This document shows, in pieces, positions 35,480 through 44,880 of a DNA stretch of 64,000 bases (position 1 is the first letter of the stretch; the number at the start of each line of letters is the position of its first letter). Source of the stretch: Butyrivibrio sp. M55 (GTDB taxonomy: Bacteria > Bacillota > Clostridia > Lachnospirales > Lachnospiraceae); NCBI RefSeq assembly GCF_900116865.1, contig NZ_FPCD01000001.1, positions 310,001 to 374,000 of the forward strand, in the 5' to 3' direction. The position numbers were made by a program, and so were the translations under genes. Under the pieces are notes generated by a model that made no database searches, had not been told where the DNA came from, and saw only the letters and a list, made by a program, of their open reading frames with translations.

Positions 35480-35662
35480 TCAAGCCTCAGTCTCAACAAT
35501 ACTCTTCTTATTGTAGTAGCCACACTTCTTGCAAACCTGATGAGGCTGCATAAGAGCTCCACAATGACTGCACTTTACCAAAGTGGGAGCTGTCATTTTC
35601 CAGTTAGCTCTTCTCTGATCTCTATGGCCTTTTGATGACTTGTTCTTAGGGCAGATTGACAT
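35480..35662 (-). CDS. rpmF: 50S ribosomal protein L32
   Basis: A 60-residue zinc-ribbon ribosomal protein: CPKNKSSKGHRDQRRANWK start, then two CxxC pairs (CSHC and CKKC). The paired Cys show the zinc-containing form. The yceD (DUF177) gene that usually precedes rpmF is not here; an AraC gene lies upstream instead. It has its own strong promoter and terminator. Confidence 0.98.
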   Translation of the reverse strand: MSICPKNKSSKGHRDQRRANWKMTAPTLVKCSHCGALMQPHQVCKKCGYYNKKSIVETEA

Positions 35663-35742
35663 TTGAGTAACACCTCCTTACAGTAACCGTATAAGAAACT
35701 GCCTGTTTACAAAGGCAATTGTTTACGTTTATTCATTAGCAT

Positions 35743-35779
35743 ACCTATGTAGTATACTCATAGGTTTTTTATTTGTCAA
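35743..35779 (-). promoter_or_regulatory. rpmF promoter with palindrome over the -10 region
   Basis: Perfect TTGACA (35774-35779) and TATACT (35751-35756) on the minus strand are spaced 17 bp. A palindrome with arms ACCTATG (35743-35749) and CATAGGT (35759-35765) covers the -10 box and looks like a repressor operator. The regulator is unknown. Confidence 0.7.
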
Positions 35780-35793
35780 CAGTTTTTTATATG

Positions 35794-36654
35794 CTATCTA
35801 TAGCAGTTTTGTGAGTATTTCTTCGGTGAAATTCCCACTGATTTTGTAAATGCCTTTAAGAAGTTGCTGTAATCCGAGAAACCGCACTCCTCGCAGACTT
35901 CGCTGACACCTTTCCCCTCCGCCAAAAGCGACTTTGCGATAGAAATCCTTCTGGCTGTCATATATTTGTTTATAGTTGTTCCCGTAGCAGATTTAAAAAT
36001 TCTGCAGATATAGGACTCACTTATATAGAAATGCTTAGCAAGATCGCCTATGCTCACGGGATTCTGAATATTATTGTTAAGATACGAAAGAATTGCATCC
36101 ACCTGCTCGTTATATGTGGCAATTTCCTCTTCCTGCTTATCGCTGTCTCTGTCGATAACAATCTTATTGATCATCAAAAAGAGCTCGACAAACGTTGATT
36201 TTTCAAGAAGATCGTGGCCATATCCATTGCTTGTAAGTATCTTATTTACGAAATAAAGAAATCTCTTCTGCTGTTCCTGATTGAGGCTGATCTTATGTGA
36301 AAATTCCTCTCCCTGATGCTCAAAACAAGCATTGAGGTTAGTTTCTTCACTCGAAACACTCTTCATAAACTCAGGATCTATCATTATAACAATTCTTTCA
36401 TGAAGCTCTTTGTCTATCTGTGTAAGATAATGCGAATCATACTGGCTTATAAGGAAAATATCGCCCGGTGCAACATCGTAAAGCTTGTTATCTATAAGAA
36501 ATTGCTTTCCACCCGAAATCGAATAATACAGTTCATAACAATCATGGATATGCATATCCATTGCCTTTTCATCCTTGTAAAGATGCGCGACGGAGAAGTA
36601 TTTTTTCTCCATGCTTTCAGCCATAGCCTCTTTGCAAGAGTTTAGTTCTTTCAT
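35794..36654 (-). CDS. AraC-family transcriptional regulator
   Basis: N-terminal cupin-like domain (MDMHIHDCYELYYSISGG, then YDVAPGDIFLISQYDSH) and a C-terminal double helix-turn-helix (IGDLAKHFYISESYICRIFKSATG and CEECGFSDYSNFLKAFTKSVGI). I start at the ATG at 36654, with GAGGG before it, giving 286 residues; the longer frame would overlap the membrane-protein gene by 80 bp. It is related in layout to the other AraC gene at 24.7 kb. It follows the large membrane protein by 13 bp and may regulate it. Confidence 0.9.
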   Translation of the reverse strand: MKELNSCKEAMAESMEKKYFSVAHLYKDEKAMDMHIHDCYELYYSISGGKQFLIDNKLYDVAPGDIFLISQYDSHYLTQIDKELHERIVIMIDPEFMKSVSSEETNLNACFEHQGEEFSHKISLNQEQQKRFLYFVNKILTSNGYGHDLLEKSTFVELFLMINKIVIDRDSDKQEEEIATYNEQVDAILSYLNNNIQNPVSIGDLAKHFYISESYICRIFKSATGTTINKYMTARRISIAKSLLAEGKGVSEVCEECGFSDYSNFLKAFTKSVGISPKKYSQNCYR

Positions 36655-36667
36655 AGCAAGTTCCCTC

Positions 36668-38365
36668 TCATTTAGAAAATCTCCAAACGGGCGCTTCATA
36701 AACCTCATCAACCATTTCCATATTGATTCCCGGCCCGTATTTTTCATTCAAATAAACATATATATATCCGGCTTTTTCGCCCCCGCCGATAAAAAACACA
36801 TCGTCTCTCTCAACAAGAGCTCTTGCAGGATTGGCAATTCCAACCAGATTGGCGTGATACAGTCCTATGGGTGAAGGCATTATCCAACCACCGAACTGAC
36901 AAACATTGGCATAAAAATCGCGATATTTCGCATCAATATCAAAGATATTTTTCGCACCGCACAGATCGCTGTACAAAGTATCAACATCCGTGAGATAAAA
37001 TCCCTCTCGCTCCGTTATCGCTTTTGCTTTGCCGTACATCCAGTCATCTTCAGGAATAACACGACAATGCTTTTGATTTACAAACGTATCGACTTTCCCC
37101 GCTCCAAAAATTATTGTAATAACAGCCGATAAACCGATTGCGCATATGCCAAGTGTTTTTTTCACTTTATCTGAGGTTACTTTGGCATAAATCTTATCAA
37201 AGCATCCCTCATATATTAAAAACATCAGTGTGAAGAATAAAGCTGAAACCCAAATGCCGCATTCTACCCTCCACATTATTCGTCTGAAACACGTCAAACC
37301 ATAATACTCAGAAATCACAAAAAATGTCTGCAAAATTACGAAAAATTTGTATCTTTTCTCGAAAAAAATCAGCGCAAATACTACGATCAGCAAAAATGCA
37401 GCGGAATAAGCCCCGTGTTTCCAAGACTCTCCCATCTTTTCAAGTGAATCCGCAAGCACCCCGGCGTCCAGTTTAAAACCATCAACTCTGGTGTCCTTGC
37501 CAATCTCTTTCATCGTCTTAAGCCTGTCCAGAGTGAAATATTCGGTATCGTTCCAAAGCCACATATCCATCAGCTTAAAATCAATCTCGGTAAAGCCCGC
37601 GGCAAGATACTCATCTTTATTCCATGAAAAATTGAAATTTCCAAAGTCTCGTTTTTCCGACATTATATTGTTCCAGTCAGTGAAATATCTCCACTCCGGA
37701 TTCATATAATATGCGTAAAAATTGGCCGCTAACATCAGCACAGAGACAATTATAGGCATAAGGAAAAAGATTGCAACCTTTTTTATCTTATTTTTAAGAT
37801 CACCTTTGTAAAAGAGAAGCATGGCTAAAACAAACGGTGCGACCATGCCTACGCCTACCACTCTCGCGCCGACACCCATGGCAATTATCGCGGTTGCAAT
37901 AACCATGAGGATCACTGACTTCTTTTCATAAAAAAGCTGTGCCAGAATAAGTGCTACGCCTGCAACTCCATATAAAGTCGAGCTCTGTGTAAATTGAATA
38001 TTCGAGTAAAAATCATAAGCCAAAAGGAGATTAATAAGCACCGTAACAAGAATAGATGCTTTCATCGGAAGTCTGTCTGTGATAACGACACAGATAACGA
38101 TAATGCTTAAAAGATTAAAAAACAGATAAAGCCAGAGATACCAGTTCACAAACGGTATCACGGCATACATGAATTTCAGAAAATATCCGATGACAATATT
38201 ATTAAAAATAAGGTACTGTGAAGGACTGCCAAAAGCTCCGGCAGCTATCAGATTCATGATAGCGTCATCGCTTGTAACATATTTTAAACAGCCAAATACT
38301 ATGCACAGGATAAAGTACAGTAAACTTATCCCGGACAGTACCGCCCATTTTTTTCTACTATACAT
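36668..38365 (-). CDS. Large polytopic membrane protein of unknown function
   Basis: I do not recognise the family. The 565-residue protein has about ten to twelve membrane segments spread over residues 1-460, with a hydrophilic region near 250-340 and a soluble C-terminal ~110 residues. The layout resembles membrane glycosyltransferases or lipid-linked sugar enzymes, but no catalytic motif was identified, so no function is assigned. I start at the ATG at 38365, preceded by GGAGAGAGG; the longer frame would run into ackA. It lies behind the ackA terminator and before an AraC gene. Confidence 0.75.
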   Translation of the reverse strand: MYSRKKWAVLSGISLLYFILCIVFGCLKYVTSDDAIMNLIAAGAFGSPSQYLIFNNIVIGYFLKFMYAVIPFVNWYLWLYLFFNLLSIIVICVVITDRLPMKASILVTVLINLLLAYDFYSNIQFTQSSTLYGVAGVALILAQLFYEKKSVILMVIATAIIAMGVGARVVGVGMVAPFVLAMLLFYKGDLKNKIKKVAIFFLMPIIVSVLMLAANFYAYYMNPEWRYFTDWNNIMSEKRDFGNFNFSWNKDEYLAAGFTEIDFKLMDMWLWNDTEYFTLDRLKTMKEIGKDTRVDGFKLDAGVLADSLEKMGESWKHGAYSAAFLLIVVFALIFFEKRYKFFVILQTFFVISEYYGLTCFRRIMWRVECGIWVSALFFTLMFLIYEGCFDKIYAKVTSDKVKKTLGICAIGLSAVITIIFGAGKVDTFVNQKHCRVIPEDDWMYGKAKAITEREGFYLTDVDTLYSDLCGAKNIFDIDAKYRDFYANVCQFGGWIMPSPIGLYHANLVGIANPARALVERDDVFFIGGGEKAGYIYVYLNEKYGPGINMEMVDEVYEAPVWRFSK

Positions 38366-38411
38366 AACCTCTCTCCATAAAATCGATCGCAGCGCCAAGT
38401 ATAAAAAACAG

Positions 38412-38437
38412 AAAAAGCCGACTAAAAAGCCGGCTTT
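38412..38437 (-). terminator. ackA terminator
   Basis: A 7-bp stem, AAAGCCG (38414-38420) with CGGCTTT (38431-38437), is followed by TTTC on the minus strand, 6 bp after the ackA stop. Confidence 0.8.
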
Positions 38438-38442
38438 AAAAG

Positions 38443-39639
38443 TCATTTGCAAAGAGCGTATGTGTCGCGAGCGATCGCAAGCTCTTCATTTGTAGGAACA
38501 ACCATAAGTGTTACCTTGCTATCAGGATTAGAAATAATCTCTTCCTTACCACGTACAGTATTAGCCTCTTCATTCAATGATGCGCCGATAAATCCGAGGC
38601 CGTCAATTATGATTTTACGAGTAAAGCCACTATTCTCGCCCACACCGGCTGTGAAGCAGATTGCATCAACTCCGCCCATAGCTGCAGTATAAGCGCCAAT
38701 GTATTTTACAACTCTATAGGCGAATGTGTCAACTGCACGTTTAGCACCTTCATTTCCGCTTAAGTATCCGTCTTCAAGATCTCTGAAGTCAGATGAGAGC
38801 TCGTTTGAAAGGCCGAATACACCGGACTTCTTATTAAGAATATTGTTTACTTCCGCAACGGAAAGATTCTCTTTTTTCATAATAAATTCTACGACAGAAG
38901 GATCAATGTCACCTGTTCTGGTTCCCATGATAAGTCCCTCAAGAGGTGTAAGTCCCATTGAAGTGTCGATGCACTTACCGCCCTTTACGGCAGATACTGA
39001 TGCACCGTTTCCAAGGTGACAAACGATAAGCTTAAGGTCCTTGATGTCCTTACCGAGGATCTCTGCAGCTCTCTTACTTACATAAGAATGGCTTGTTCCG
39101 TGGAATCCGTATCTTCTGATTCCGTACTTCTCGTAGTATGAATAATGAAGTCCGTAGAGATAAGCATTCTCAGGCATTGTCTGATGGAAAGCTGTATCGA
39201 ATACCGCAACCATAGGTACGCCGGGCATTGCATTCATACAAGCCTTGATTCCGATAAGGTTTGCAGGATTATGCAAAGGAGCAAGGTCGCTCACATCCTC
39301 AATTGCCTTGATTACTTCATCATTTATTACTACAGATTCTGTAAACTTCTCTCCGCCGTGAACAATACGATGTCCTACAGCTCCGATCTCATCAAGTGAA
39401 GCAACAACACCATTCTCCTTATTGGTAAGAGCTTCGATCACAAGCTCGATTGCCTTGTTGTGATCGGGCATAGGAGTTTCAACAGTGATCTTATCCTTTC
39501 CTTCGGGAGTGTATACTATTCTGCTTCCGTCAATACCGATTCTCTCGCAGAGACCTTTGCAGATAACCTGCTCGCTCTCTGAATCGATAAGCTGAAATTT
39601 AAGTGAAGAGCTTCCACAGTTAATAACTAAAATTTTCAT
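38443..39639 (-). CDS. ackA: Acetate kinase
   Basis: Converts acetyl-phosphate and ADP to acetate and ATP, a main energy step in fermenting Clostridia. The 398-residue sequence has the N-terminal VINCGSSSLKFQL, GHRIVHGGE, and HLGNGAS near residue 195. The start at 39639 follows GAGGC; a frame reaching 39678 is a false extension. pta is not adjacent. A cre site about 70 bp upstream of the predicted transcription start suggests CcpA control, as in Bacillus. Confidence 0.97.
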   Translation of the reverse strand: MKILVINCGSSSLKFQLIDSESEQVICKGLCERIGIDGSRIVYTPEGKDKITVETPMPDHNKAIELVIEALTNKENGVVASLDEIGAVGHRIVHGGEKFTESVVINDEVIKAIEDVSDLAPLHNPANLIGIKACMNAMPGVPMVAVFDTAFHQTMPENAYLYGLHYSYYEKYGIRRYGFHGTSHSYVSKRAAEILGKDIKDLKLIVCHLGNGASVSAVKGGKCIDTSMGLTPLEGLIMGTRTGDIDPSVVEFIMKKENLSVAEVNNILNKKSGVFGLSNELSSDFRDLEDGYLSGNEGAKRAVDTFAYRVVKYIGAYTAAMGGVDAICFTAGVGENSGFTRKIIIDGLGFIGASLNEEANTVRGKEEIISNPDSKVTLMVVPTNEELAIARDTYALCK

Positions 39640-39676
39640 ATCAAATTGCCTCTTTTCAAATGTAATATAATATATC

Positions 39677-39705
39677 ATGATACTTATAATACTATTTCAT
39701 AACAA
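39677..39705 (-). promoter_or_regulatory. Candidate ackA promoter
   Basis: TTGTTA (39700-39705) and TATCAT (39677-39682) on the minus strand are spaced 17 bp. The region is very AT-rich and other -10 candidates exist nearby. Confidence 0.45.
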
Positions 39706-39735
39706 TAGAAAAAGTGTACAAAATTTTTAAATTTT

Positions 39736-39749
39736 TGAAAGCGTTTACA
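39736..39749. promoter_or_regulatory. CcpA cre site between ackA and tmcAL
   Basis: TGAAAGCGTTTACA matches the catabolite-responsive-element consensus TGWAARCGYTWWCA at every position. It lies about -70 from the predicted ackA start site, in the activating position known for ackA in Bacillus subtilis, and only 5 bp before the tmcAL start codon, where it would block that gene. Confidence 0.75.
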
Positions 39750-39754
39750 ACAAG

Positions 39755-41017
39755 ATGAAAACTGTAGGAATCATTGCTGAGTTTAATCCGTTCCATAACG
39801 GCCATAAATTTCTCATCGAAGAGAGCAAAAAAAGAACCGGTGCAGACTACTGTATAGTAGTTATGAGCGGTGATTTTGTGCAGCGCGGAGCACCCGCAAT
39901 AACAGACAAATTCACAAGAGCCAAATCTGCCCTTGATTCAGGCGCTGACCTCGTTTTGGAACTTCCGTCCTACTACGCTTTGGGAAGTGCCGAGTACTTT
40001 GCATCAGGCGCCGTTTCACTTTTAAACAAATTAAATTTCGTGGATTATCTTTGCTTTGGAAGTGAATCGGAAAACATAGATTTATTGTTCAATATTGCAG
40101 ACATTTTAAACGAGGAATCAGATTCATTTAAACGCAATATAAAAGAGAATGTAAAAAGCGGGAAAAGCTATGCCTCTTCCCGTGAAAGTGCAGTATTTTC
40201 GGAGCTTTGCGCGATTAATTCATCGATATGTGAATGTGACAAAGAAGCTGATATCAAAAAAGCGCTTACATTACCGAACAGCATTCTTGCAACCGAGTAT
40301 CTGCGCGCATTAAGAAAAGCAAACAGCCATATCACACCCGTAATGATAAAAAGAATCGGCGAATCCTACCATTCAACAGATCTTACCGAATACTCTTCTG
40401 CAACCGCGATAAGAAACAGCATCAAAAAAACTTCGGACGGCAAGCTAACCCTCGAAGACTCTGTTAAAAATGCCATGCCCGAAACATCTTTTAAATTACT
40501 AAATGATAAGCTGCTCCGCGAAGAATTTGTAAAAGAAGACATCCTTGATAACCTTCTATATTACAAGCTCCTGCAGAACAAAGGCGATTTCACGGCTTTC
40601 CTTGATATAAACGAAAGCCTTTCAAATAAGATAGATAAAGCAACAGATAAATACAAGACTTTTGACGGATTCTGCAACATCCTTAAATCAAAAGACCTCT
40701 CCTACACCCGCATAAGCAGATGCCTTATGCATATCCTTCTTGATATCAAAGCCTGCAATATGCAAGAATACAAGGCCGACAACTTCACCTCATTTATCAG
40801 GATCCTCGGGCAAAAAAAGAGTTCTTTTCCCTTACTGGCTGAAATAGGCGAAGACTCTGAAATCCCCGTGATCAACAGACTAAAAGATGCCGAGAAGATA
40901 CTTGATCCACTACCCTTGCAGCTTTTAAACGAGACCCTTGCTGCATCAAAAGTATATAATCTTTTATGTGGTCAAAAAAATGTCAGTGAATTCAGCCTTC
41001 CGCCGATCATACTCTAG
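39755..41017 (+). CDS. tmcAL: tRNA(Met) cytidine acetate ligase TmcAL
   Basis: Uses acetate and ATP to acetylate the wobble cytidine of elongator tRNA-Met. The N-terminal nucleotidyltransferase fold is clear: GIIAEFNPFHNGH with HxGH at residues 14-17, and MSGDFVQRGAPA. At 420 residues the length is normal. The start is fixed by the canonical N-terminus, although the ribosome site is weak because the cre box occupies that space. It diverges from ackA, so an acetate-using and an acetate-producing enzyme share one intergenic region. Confidence 0.94.
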   Translation: MKTVGIIAEFNPFHNGHKFLIEESKKRTGADYCIVVMSGDFVQRGAPAITDKFTRAKSALDSGADLVLELPSYYALGSAEYFASGAVSLLNKLNFVDYLCFGSESENIDLLFNIADILNEESDSFKRNIKENVKSGKSYASSRESAVFSELCAINSSICECDKEADIKKALTLPNSILATEYLRALRKANSHITPVMIKRIGESYHSTDLTEYSSATAIRNSIKKTSDGKLTLEDSVKNAMPETSFKLLNDKLLREEFVKEDILDNLLYYKLLQNKGDFTAFLDINESLSNKIDKATDKYKTFDGFCNILKSKDLSYTRISRCLMHILLDIKACNMQEYKADNFTSFIRILGQKKSSFPLLAEIGEDSEIPVINRLKDAEKILDPLPLQLLNETLAASKVYNLLCGQKNVSEFSLPPIIL

Positions 41018-41167
41018 GGAAAAAGCCTAAAAACGGCGTTTTTCGGATTGCAGATGCTATTTTATCGTGCTAACATATACATGTAGAATTTCATAGTTAT
41101 ATAGTTTTAATGTTTTTCATGCTTTTCTTTAAAAATATTTTTCAGACCGGCTTTGAGGAGATTTTTA

Positions 41168-43279
41168 ATGGGACTTGTTACATTAACCAAAGGACAGATC
41201 GTGCATAAAGCGATGTCCGACACTGTAGGTACTTTAGAAATTCTTGTAAAAGGAAAAATCAGGGCAACCGATCAATTCACTTCATTTGTAATAAATGTTG
41301 GAGGAATCATCGGTCTTGTTGAATCCCCTTCAAAAGAATACCAATACACATACGAAGCTTTGGAAGACGCTTCCGTCTACACTTATCCTTACGAAGGCAC
41401 AGATGATATTCTCGCAATGCTTAGATGCAACGAAAAGATCACATCAGTTCTCGCCTCACAATCCGTTTTTATAACTCACGAACTATTTTCAGAATATGAA
41501 AGGCTTTTCGAATCGGCCCTTTTTGAATTCAAAAAAGTTAAATCGGACTACGCAGACTATCCCGAACTTTGCATAAGGGCAGGCGAAGTCCCGACAAAAT
41601 TCGAAATGCTCGATCTCATAGTTCCTCCCGTAAAAAATAATATGCTTTCAAGTTGGGAATATGGCTATTACAAGAGTCTTAAGGAGCATGAAGCAGCTCT
41701 TGGAAAGTCCTATTACGCGCTTAGTCAGGACATAGCGATCGGAACGATCATGATCGCGGAAAAGAACCAGAAACTAATTTCCGTTTCAACCAAATTCCTT
41801 ACCGCGTACAAGAAGCAGCTGAGCAGAAATACATCTGATTTCACCACCACCTTGAAGATGATACATGCAAAGATTGAAAACAACGAAAAAGCTACGGAAG
41901 GAAATGAAAACGATCCGGTAATCACCAACGCTCTCGCCGTTATTCTCACATACTCAGGCGTAGATTCGGAACTATCCGCCAAATTTCAGGATGAGATTGC
42001 CGCATTTAAAGCAAGCGAAACCCGCTATGATACAGCTGACGAAGCGCGTCTCCTTCGAAAAAACATCTCATCGTCTTTTTATAAAATATACAAAAAAGTA
42101 TTCTTAAAGAGCCTGTCAGACAAAGACATACCGATAGAAGTCAAGATGTTCCTTATGTTTGGCTTTGTCGATGAAGAACTCGCAGGTGAAAAGAATACTT
42201 CCATCCTTTGTAACATCGCAAGATCCTATGTTCCCGATCCCGAAGGCAATATTCTCCTTCTATCGGAGTGGCTCAAAAAAGTCTACAAACTTCAGGCCGA
42301 TCCTTCAAGAAACGAATTTGACCAGGACTGGGAAACATATCTTCGCGAGCAAAAGGCCACGGGCGTTCTTAAACAGGAACAGATCGACGCCATGATAAAC
42401 AATCCCGATAGCCGACTCGACTTCGAGATTAACAATCTCTTTTCACTCGGAAACAGGATGACGTTCGGCAGAATCTCCGTATTCGTTCCCGTGTTCGATT
42501 CAATGAACGTGCTAAAGCCGCTCAATCTCGCATATATGACTTCGTCAAAAATAAAGGAGCACATCTCTAAGATTAAAAGCATCGACTTTGGAGTATTCTG
42601 CAGGCAGGCCGTGTATTCCAACACCGACATCGGGATCACGCAGGTTTATTACGCTGAGGAAGTCGAGCCCTATATCATACTTATGCCAAATGCGGGTACC
42701 AGAGCCACTTTGTGGCAGGAAATCGAGGGTAAAAAAAGAAATACAAAAGGCAGAATGCTCATCTCAATCTTCAACCTTGAAAATACCGAAGACTGCATGA
42801 TAAAGCTGCTTGGCGAGTTCAGATGGGAAATGTGCAAGACGGAACAAGGCGTACACTGGAACGATGTCACAGATCCTTCGTTAACTTCCATGTACTGCGA
42901 CTATCTTCAGTTCTTTAAGAAAAACCAGACTCTTTCTTCCGAACAAAAAGATAAGCTTCGCCTTGATCTAAAAAAATATAACAATAATTACAAGAGCATT
43001 TTCATAAGCGACTACCTCGCATACCTGAAATTTGAGGCTACAGGGTCACTGAGACTAAACAAGGTCGCAAGAGAGATTCTGTTTAACTCATGTCCTTTTT
43101 CAAGACAATATCGCGAAGTGGTTTATGACAATCCGCAGTACAAGGAGCTCATAAATCATTACACTGCGCACAATGCCAATGTCTCAAAGCCTCTTCAGAA
43201 CCTTGAATTCAGGCTAAAAAAAGAAGGTCTGGAAGTTCCTCATGAACTCACAGACCAAATTGAATATCTTGCCAAATAA
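41168..43279 (+). CDS. Large protein of unknown function, possible cyclic-nucleotide-binding-like N-terminus
   Basis: I do not recognise the family. The 703-residue protein has no signal peptide or clear membrane segment. Residues 1-~110 (GQIVHKAM, FVINVGGIIGLVESP, YEALEDASVYTYPYEG) have the spacing of a CRP-type beta-barrel: an initial IxxG-like turn, GxIxGLxE, then a late aromatic strand. The remaining ~590 residues are mostly helical and rich in Lys, Glu and Asp, with no helix-turn-helix seen. I start at the ATG at 41168, after GAGGAG. It follows tmcAL by 150 bp and converges on uxaA with a 9-bp gap. Confidence 0.7.
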   Translation: MGLVTLTKGQIVHKAMSDTVGTLEILVKGKIRATDQFTSFVINVGGIIGLVESPSKEYQYTYEALEDASVYTYPYEGTDDILAMLRCNEKITSVLASQSVFITHELFSEYERLFESALFEFKKVKSDYADYPELCIRAGEVPTKFEMLDLIVPPVKNNMLSSWEYGYYKSLKEHEAALGKSYYALSQDIAIGTIMIAEKNQKLISVSTKFLTAYKKQLSRNTSDFTTTLKMIHAKIENNEKATEGNENDPVITNALAVILTYSGVDSELSAKFQDEIAAFKASETRYDTADEARLLRKNISSSFYKIYKKVFLKSLSDKDIPIEVKMFLMFGFVDEELAGEKNTSILCNIARSYVPDPEGNILLLSEWLKKVYKLQADPSRNEFDQDWETYLREQKATGVLKQEQIDAMINNPDSRLDFEINNLFSLGNRMTFGRISVFVPVFDSMNVLKPLNLAYMTSSKIKEHISKIKSIDFGVFCRQAVYSNTDIGITQVYYAEEVEPYIILMPNAGTRATLWQEIEGKKRNTKGRMLISIFNLENTEDCMIKLLGEFRWEMCKTEQGVHWNDVTDPSLTSMYCDYLQFFKKNQTLSSEQKDKLRLDLKKYNNNYKSIFISDYLAYLKFEATGSLRLNKVAREILFNSCPFSRQYREVVYDNPQYKELINHYTAHNANVSKPLQNLEFRLKKEGLEVPHELTDQIEYLAK

Positions 43280-43288
43280 ATACAGCAA

Positions 43289-44791
43289 TTACAATGTAAC
43301 GCCGCGCTTCCATATTGCCATATCATGGAAGCCGGCTATTTCACTTTTAAGTTTCTCGCCGGATGCCGCATTGAGTATCATATCAAAGAGCTCCTCGGCA
43401 AGCTCATCAAAGCTCTTTCCCTCAAGAACATCTCCCGCAGAATAATCTATCCAGTTATTCTTCTTGTCTCTGATCCTATTGTTACTTGAAATCTTAAGCG
43501 TAGGTACAGGGCATGCAAACGGAGTTCCTCTTCCTGTTGTAAAAAGAACTATCTGAGCGCCCGATGCTGCAAGTGCCGTAGCTGCGCAAAGATCGTTTCC
43601 TGGTGCACAAAGAAGGTTAAGCCCTGTGGTATCGGTGGTCTCACCGTAGTCAAGAACGTTCATAACAGGAAAACTTCCTGACTTCTGGGTACAGCCAAGT
43701 GATTTATCCTCGAGCGTCGTAATGCCGCCGGCCTTATTTCCGGGCGAAGGATTCTCATATATAGGCTCTCCGAGCTTGGTAAAATACTCTTTGAAATTAT
43801 TGATCATATCAACGGTGTCATGAAAAGTATTTTTATCCTTGCATCTGTTCATAAGGAGCGTCTCCGCACCGAACATCTCAGGTACTTCGGTAAGGATCGA
43901 TGTTCCGCCGCGTTTTATTATCATATCAGAGATTCGTCCGACAAGAGGATTTGCCGTAATTCCCGAAAATCCATCGCTTCCCCCGCACTTAAGCCCGATA
44001 ACAAGCTTTGACGCGCTAACTTTCTCTCTTCTGTCTCCGGCTGTCGCATCGATTATTTCCTGCAAAAGCCTGATACCGTCTTCCATCTCATCATCCGATT
44101 CCTGACAAACAAGGAACTTGATCCTGTTCTCGTCATAATCACCAAGATAAGGCTTTAATACATCTATATTGCTGTTCTCGCAGCCAAGGCCAACTACAAG
44201 CACACCTCCCGCGTTGGGGTGTCTTATAAGATCTGACAAGATAGTCCTTGTATACTCCTGATCGTCACCCGTCTGCGAACAGCCGTAATTATGCGTGAAA
44301 GCAACAACTTCGTCGATGCTTCCCTTTATCATATGATTTCCCTCTTTTGCCAAAGCTGTCGCAATGTTATTTACGCAGCCAACTGTAGGGATTATCCATA
44401 TTTCGTTTCTGATTCCGACTCTTCCGTCGTCTCTTACATATCCGTGAAAAAAGCTCTTTTCTTTCCCCATCATCTTGAGCTTCTCAGATATATCCTCAGC
44501 GTCCGGCATATACTCATATTGAAGAATACCGTTAAGCTTAGTCTTTGTATTATGGGTATGAATCCATGTTCCGGGCTCAGCATTCTCCGTAACACGACCT
44601 ATCGGAAAGCCGTATTTGATAACTTCCTGATCGTGTCCTATAGCTTTGACGGACATCTTGTGCCCCGAAGGAATGTCTTCTCTTGCCTTGATTACAGATC
44701 CGTCGGAAAGCGTGATCTCATCCCCCGCCTTTACAGGCTCAAGGCAAACAACAACATTGTCCTTCTCATTGATTTTAAGAATTTTATTCAT
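43289..44791 (-). CDS. uxaA: Altronate dehydratase
   Basis: Dehydrates D-altronate to 2-keto-3-deoxygluconate in galacturonate breakdown. The 500-residue protein has a small N-terminal SAF-like domain (about 1-95) and the large UxaA catalytic domain, with THNYGCSQTGDD, GLGCENSN, GLKCGGSDGFSG and the cysteine-containing GCTQKSG. It diverges from uxaC and has its own promoter and operator. The mannonate branch and the oxidoreductase are not in the window. Confidence 0.95.
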   Translation of the reverse strand: MNKILKINEKDNVVVCLEPVKAGDEITLSDGSVIKAREDIPSGHKMSVKAIGHDQEVIKYGFPIGRVTENAEPGTWIHTHNTKTKLNGILQYEYMPDAEDISEKLKMMGKEKSFFHGYVRDDGRVGIRNEIWIIPTVGCVNNIATALAKEGNHMIKGSIDEVVAFTHNYGCSQTGDDQEYTRTILSDLIRHPNAGGVLVVGLGCENSNIDVLKPYLGDYDENRIKFLVCQESDDEMEDGIRLLQEIIDATAGDRREKVSASKLVIGLKCGGSDGFSGITANPLVGRISDMIIKRGGTSILTEVPEMFGAETLLMNRCKDKNTFHDTVDMINNFKEYFTKLGEPIYENPSPGNKAGGITTLEDKSLGCTQKSGSFPVMNVLDYGETTDTTGLNLLCAPGNDLCAATALAASGAQIVLFTTGRGTPFACPVPTLKISSNNRIRDKKNNWIDYSAGDVLEGKSFDELAEELFDMILNAASGEKLKSEIAGFHDMAIWKRGVTL

Positions 44792-44819
44792 TTACTACCT
44801 CTTTTTACCCTCATCCTGA

Positions 44820-44867
44820 TGTAAGCATTTACAACCTCATCATATATTCAATATGACCACTCGTCAA
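44820..44867 (-). promoter_or_regulatory. uxaA promoter and operator 1
   Basis: TTGACG (44862-44867) and TATGAT (44839-44844) on the minus strand are spaced 17 bp. The palindromic TGTAAGCATTTACA (44820-44833) covers the expected transcription start and should repress when bound. It has the form of a LacI-family operator. Confidence 0.75.
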
Positions 44868-44880
44868 CGAATTTTTGCTA

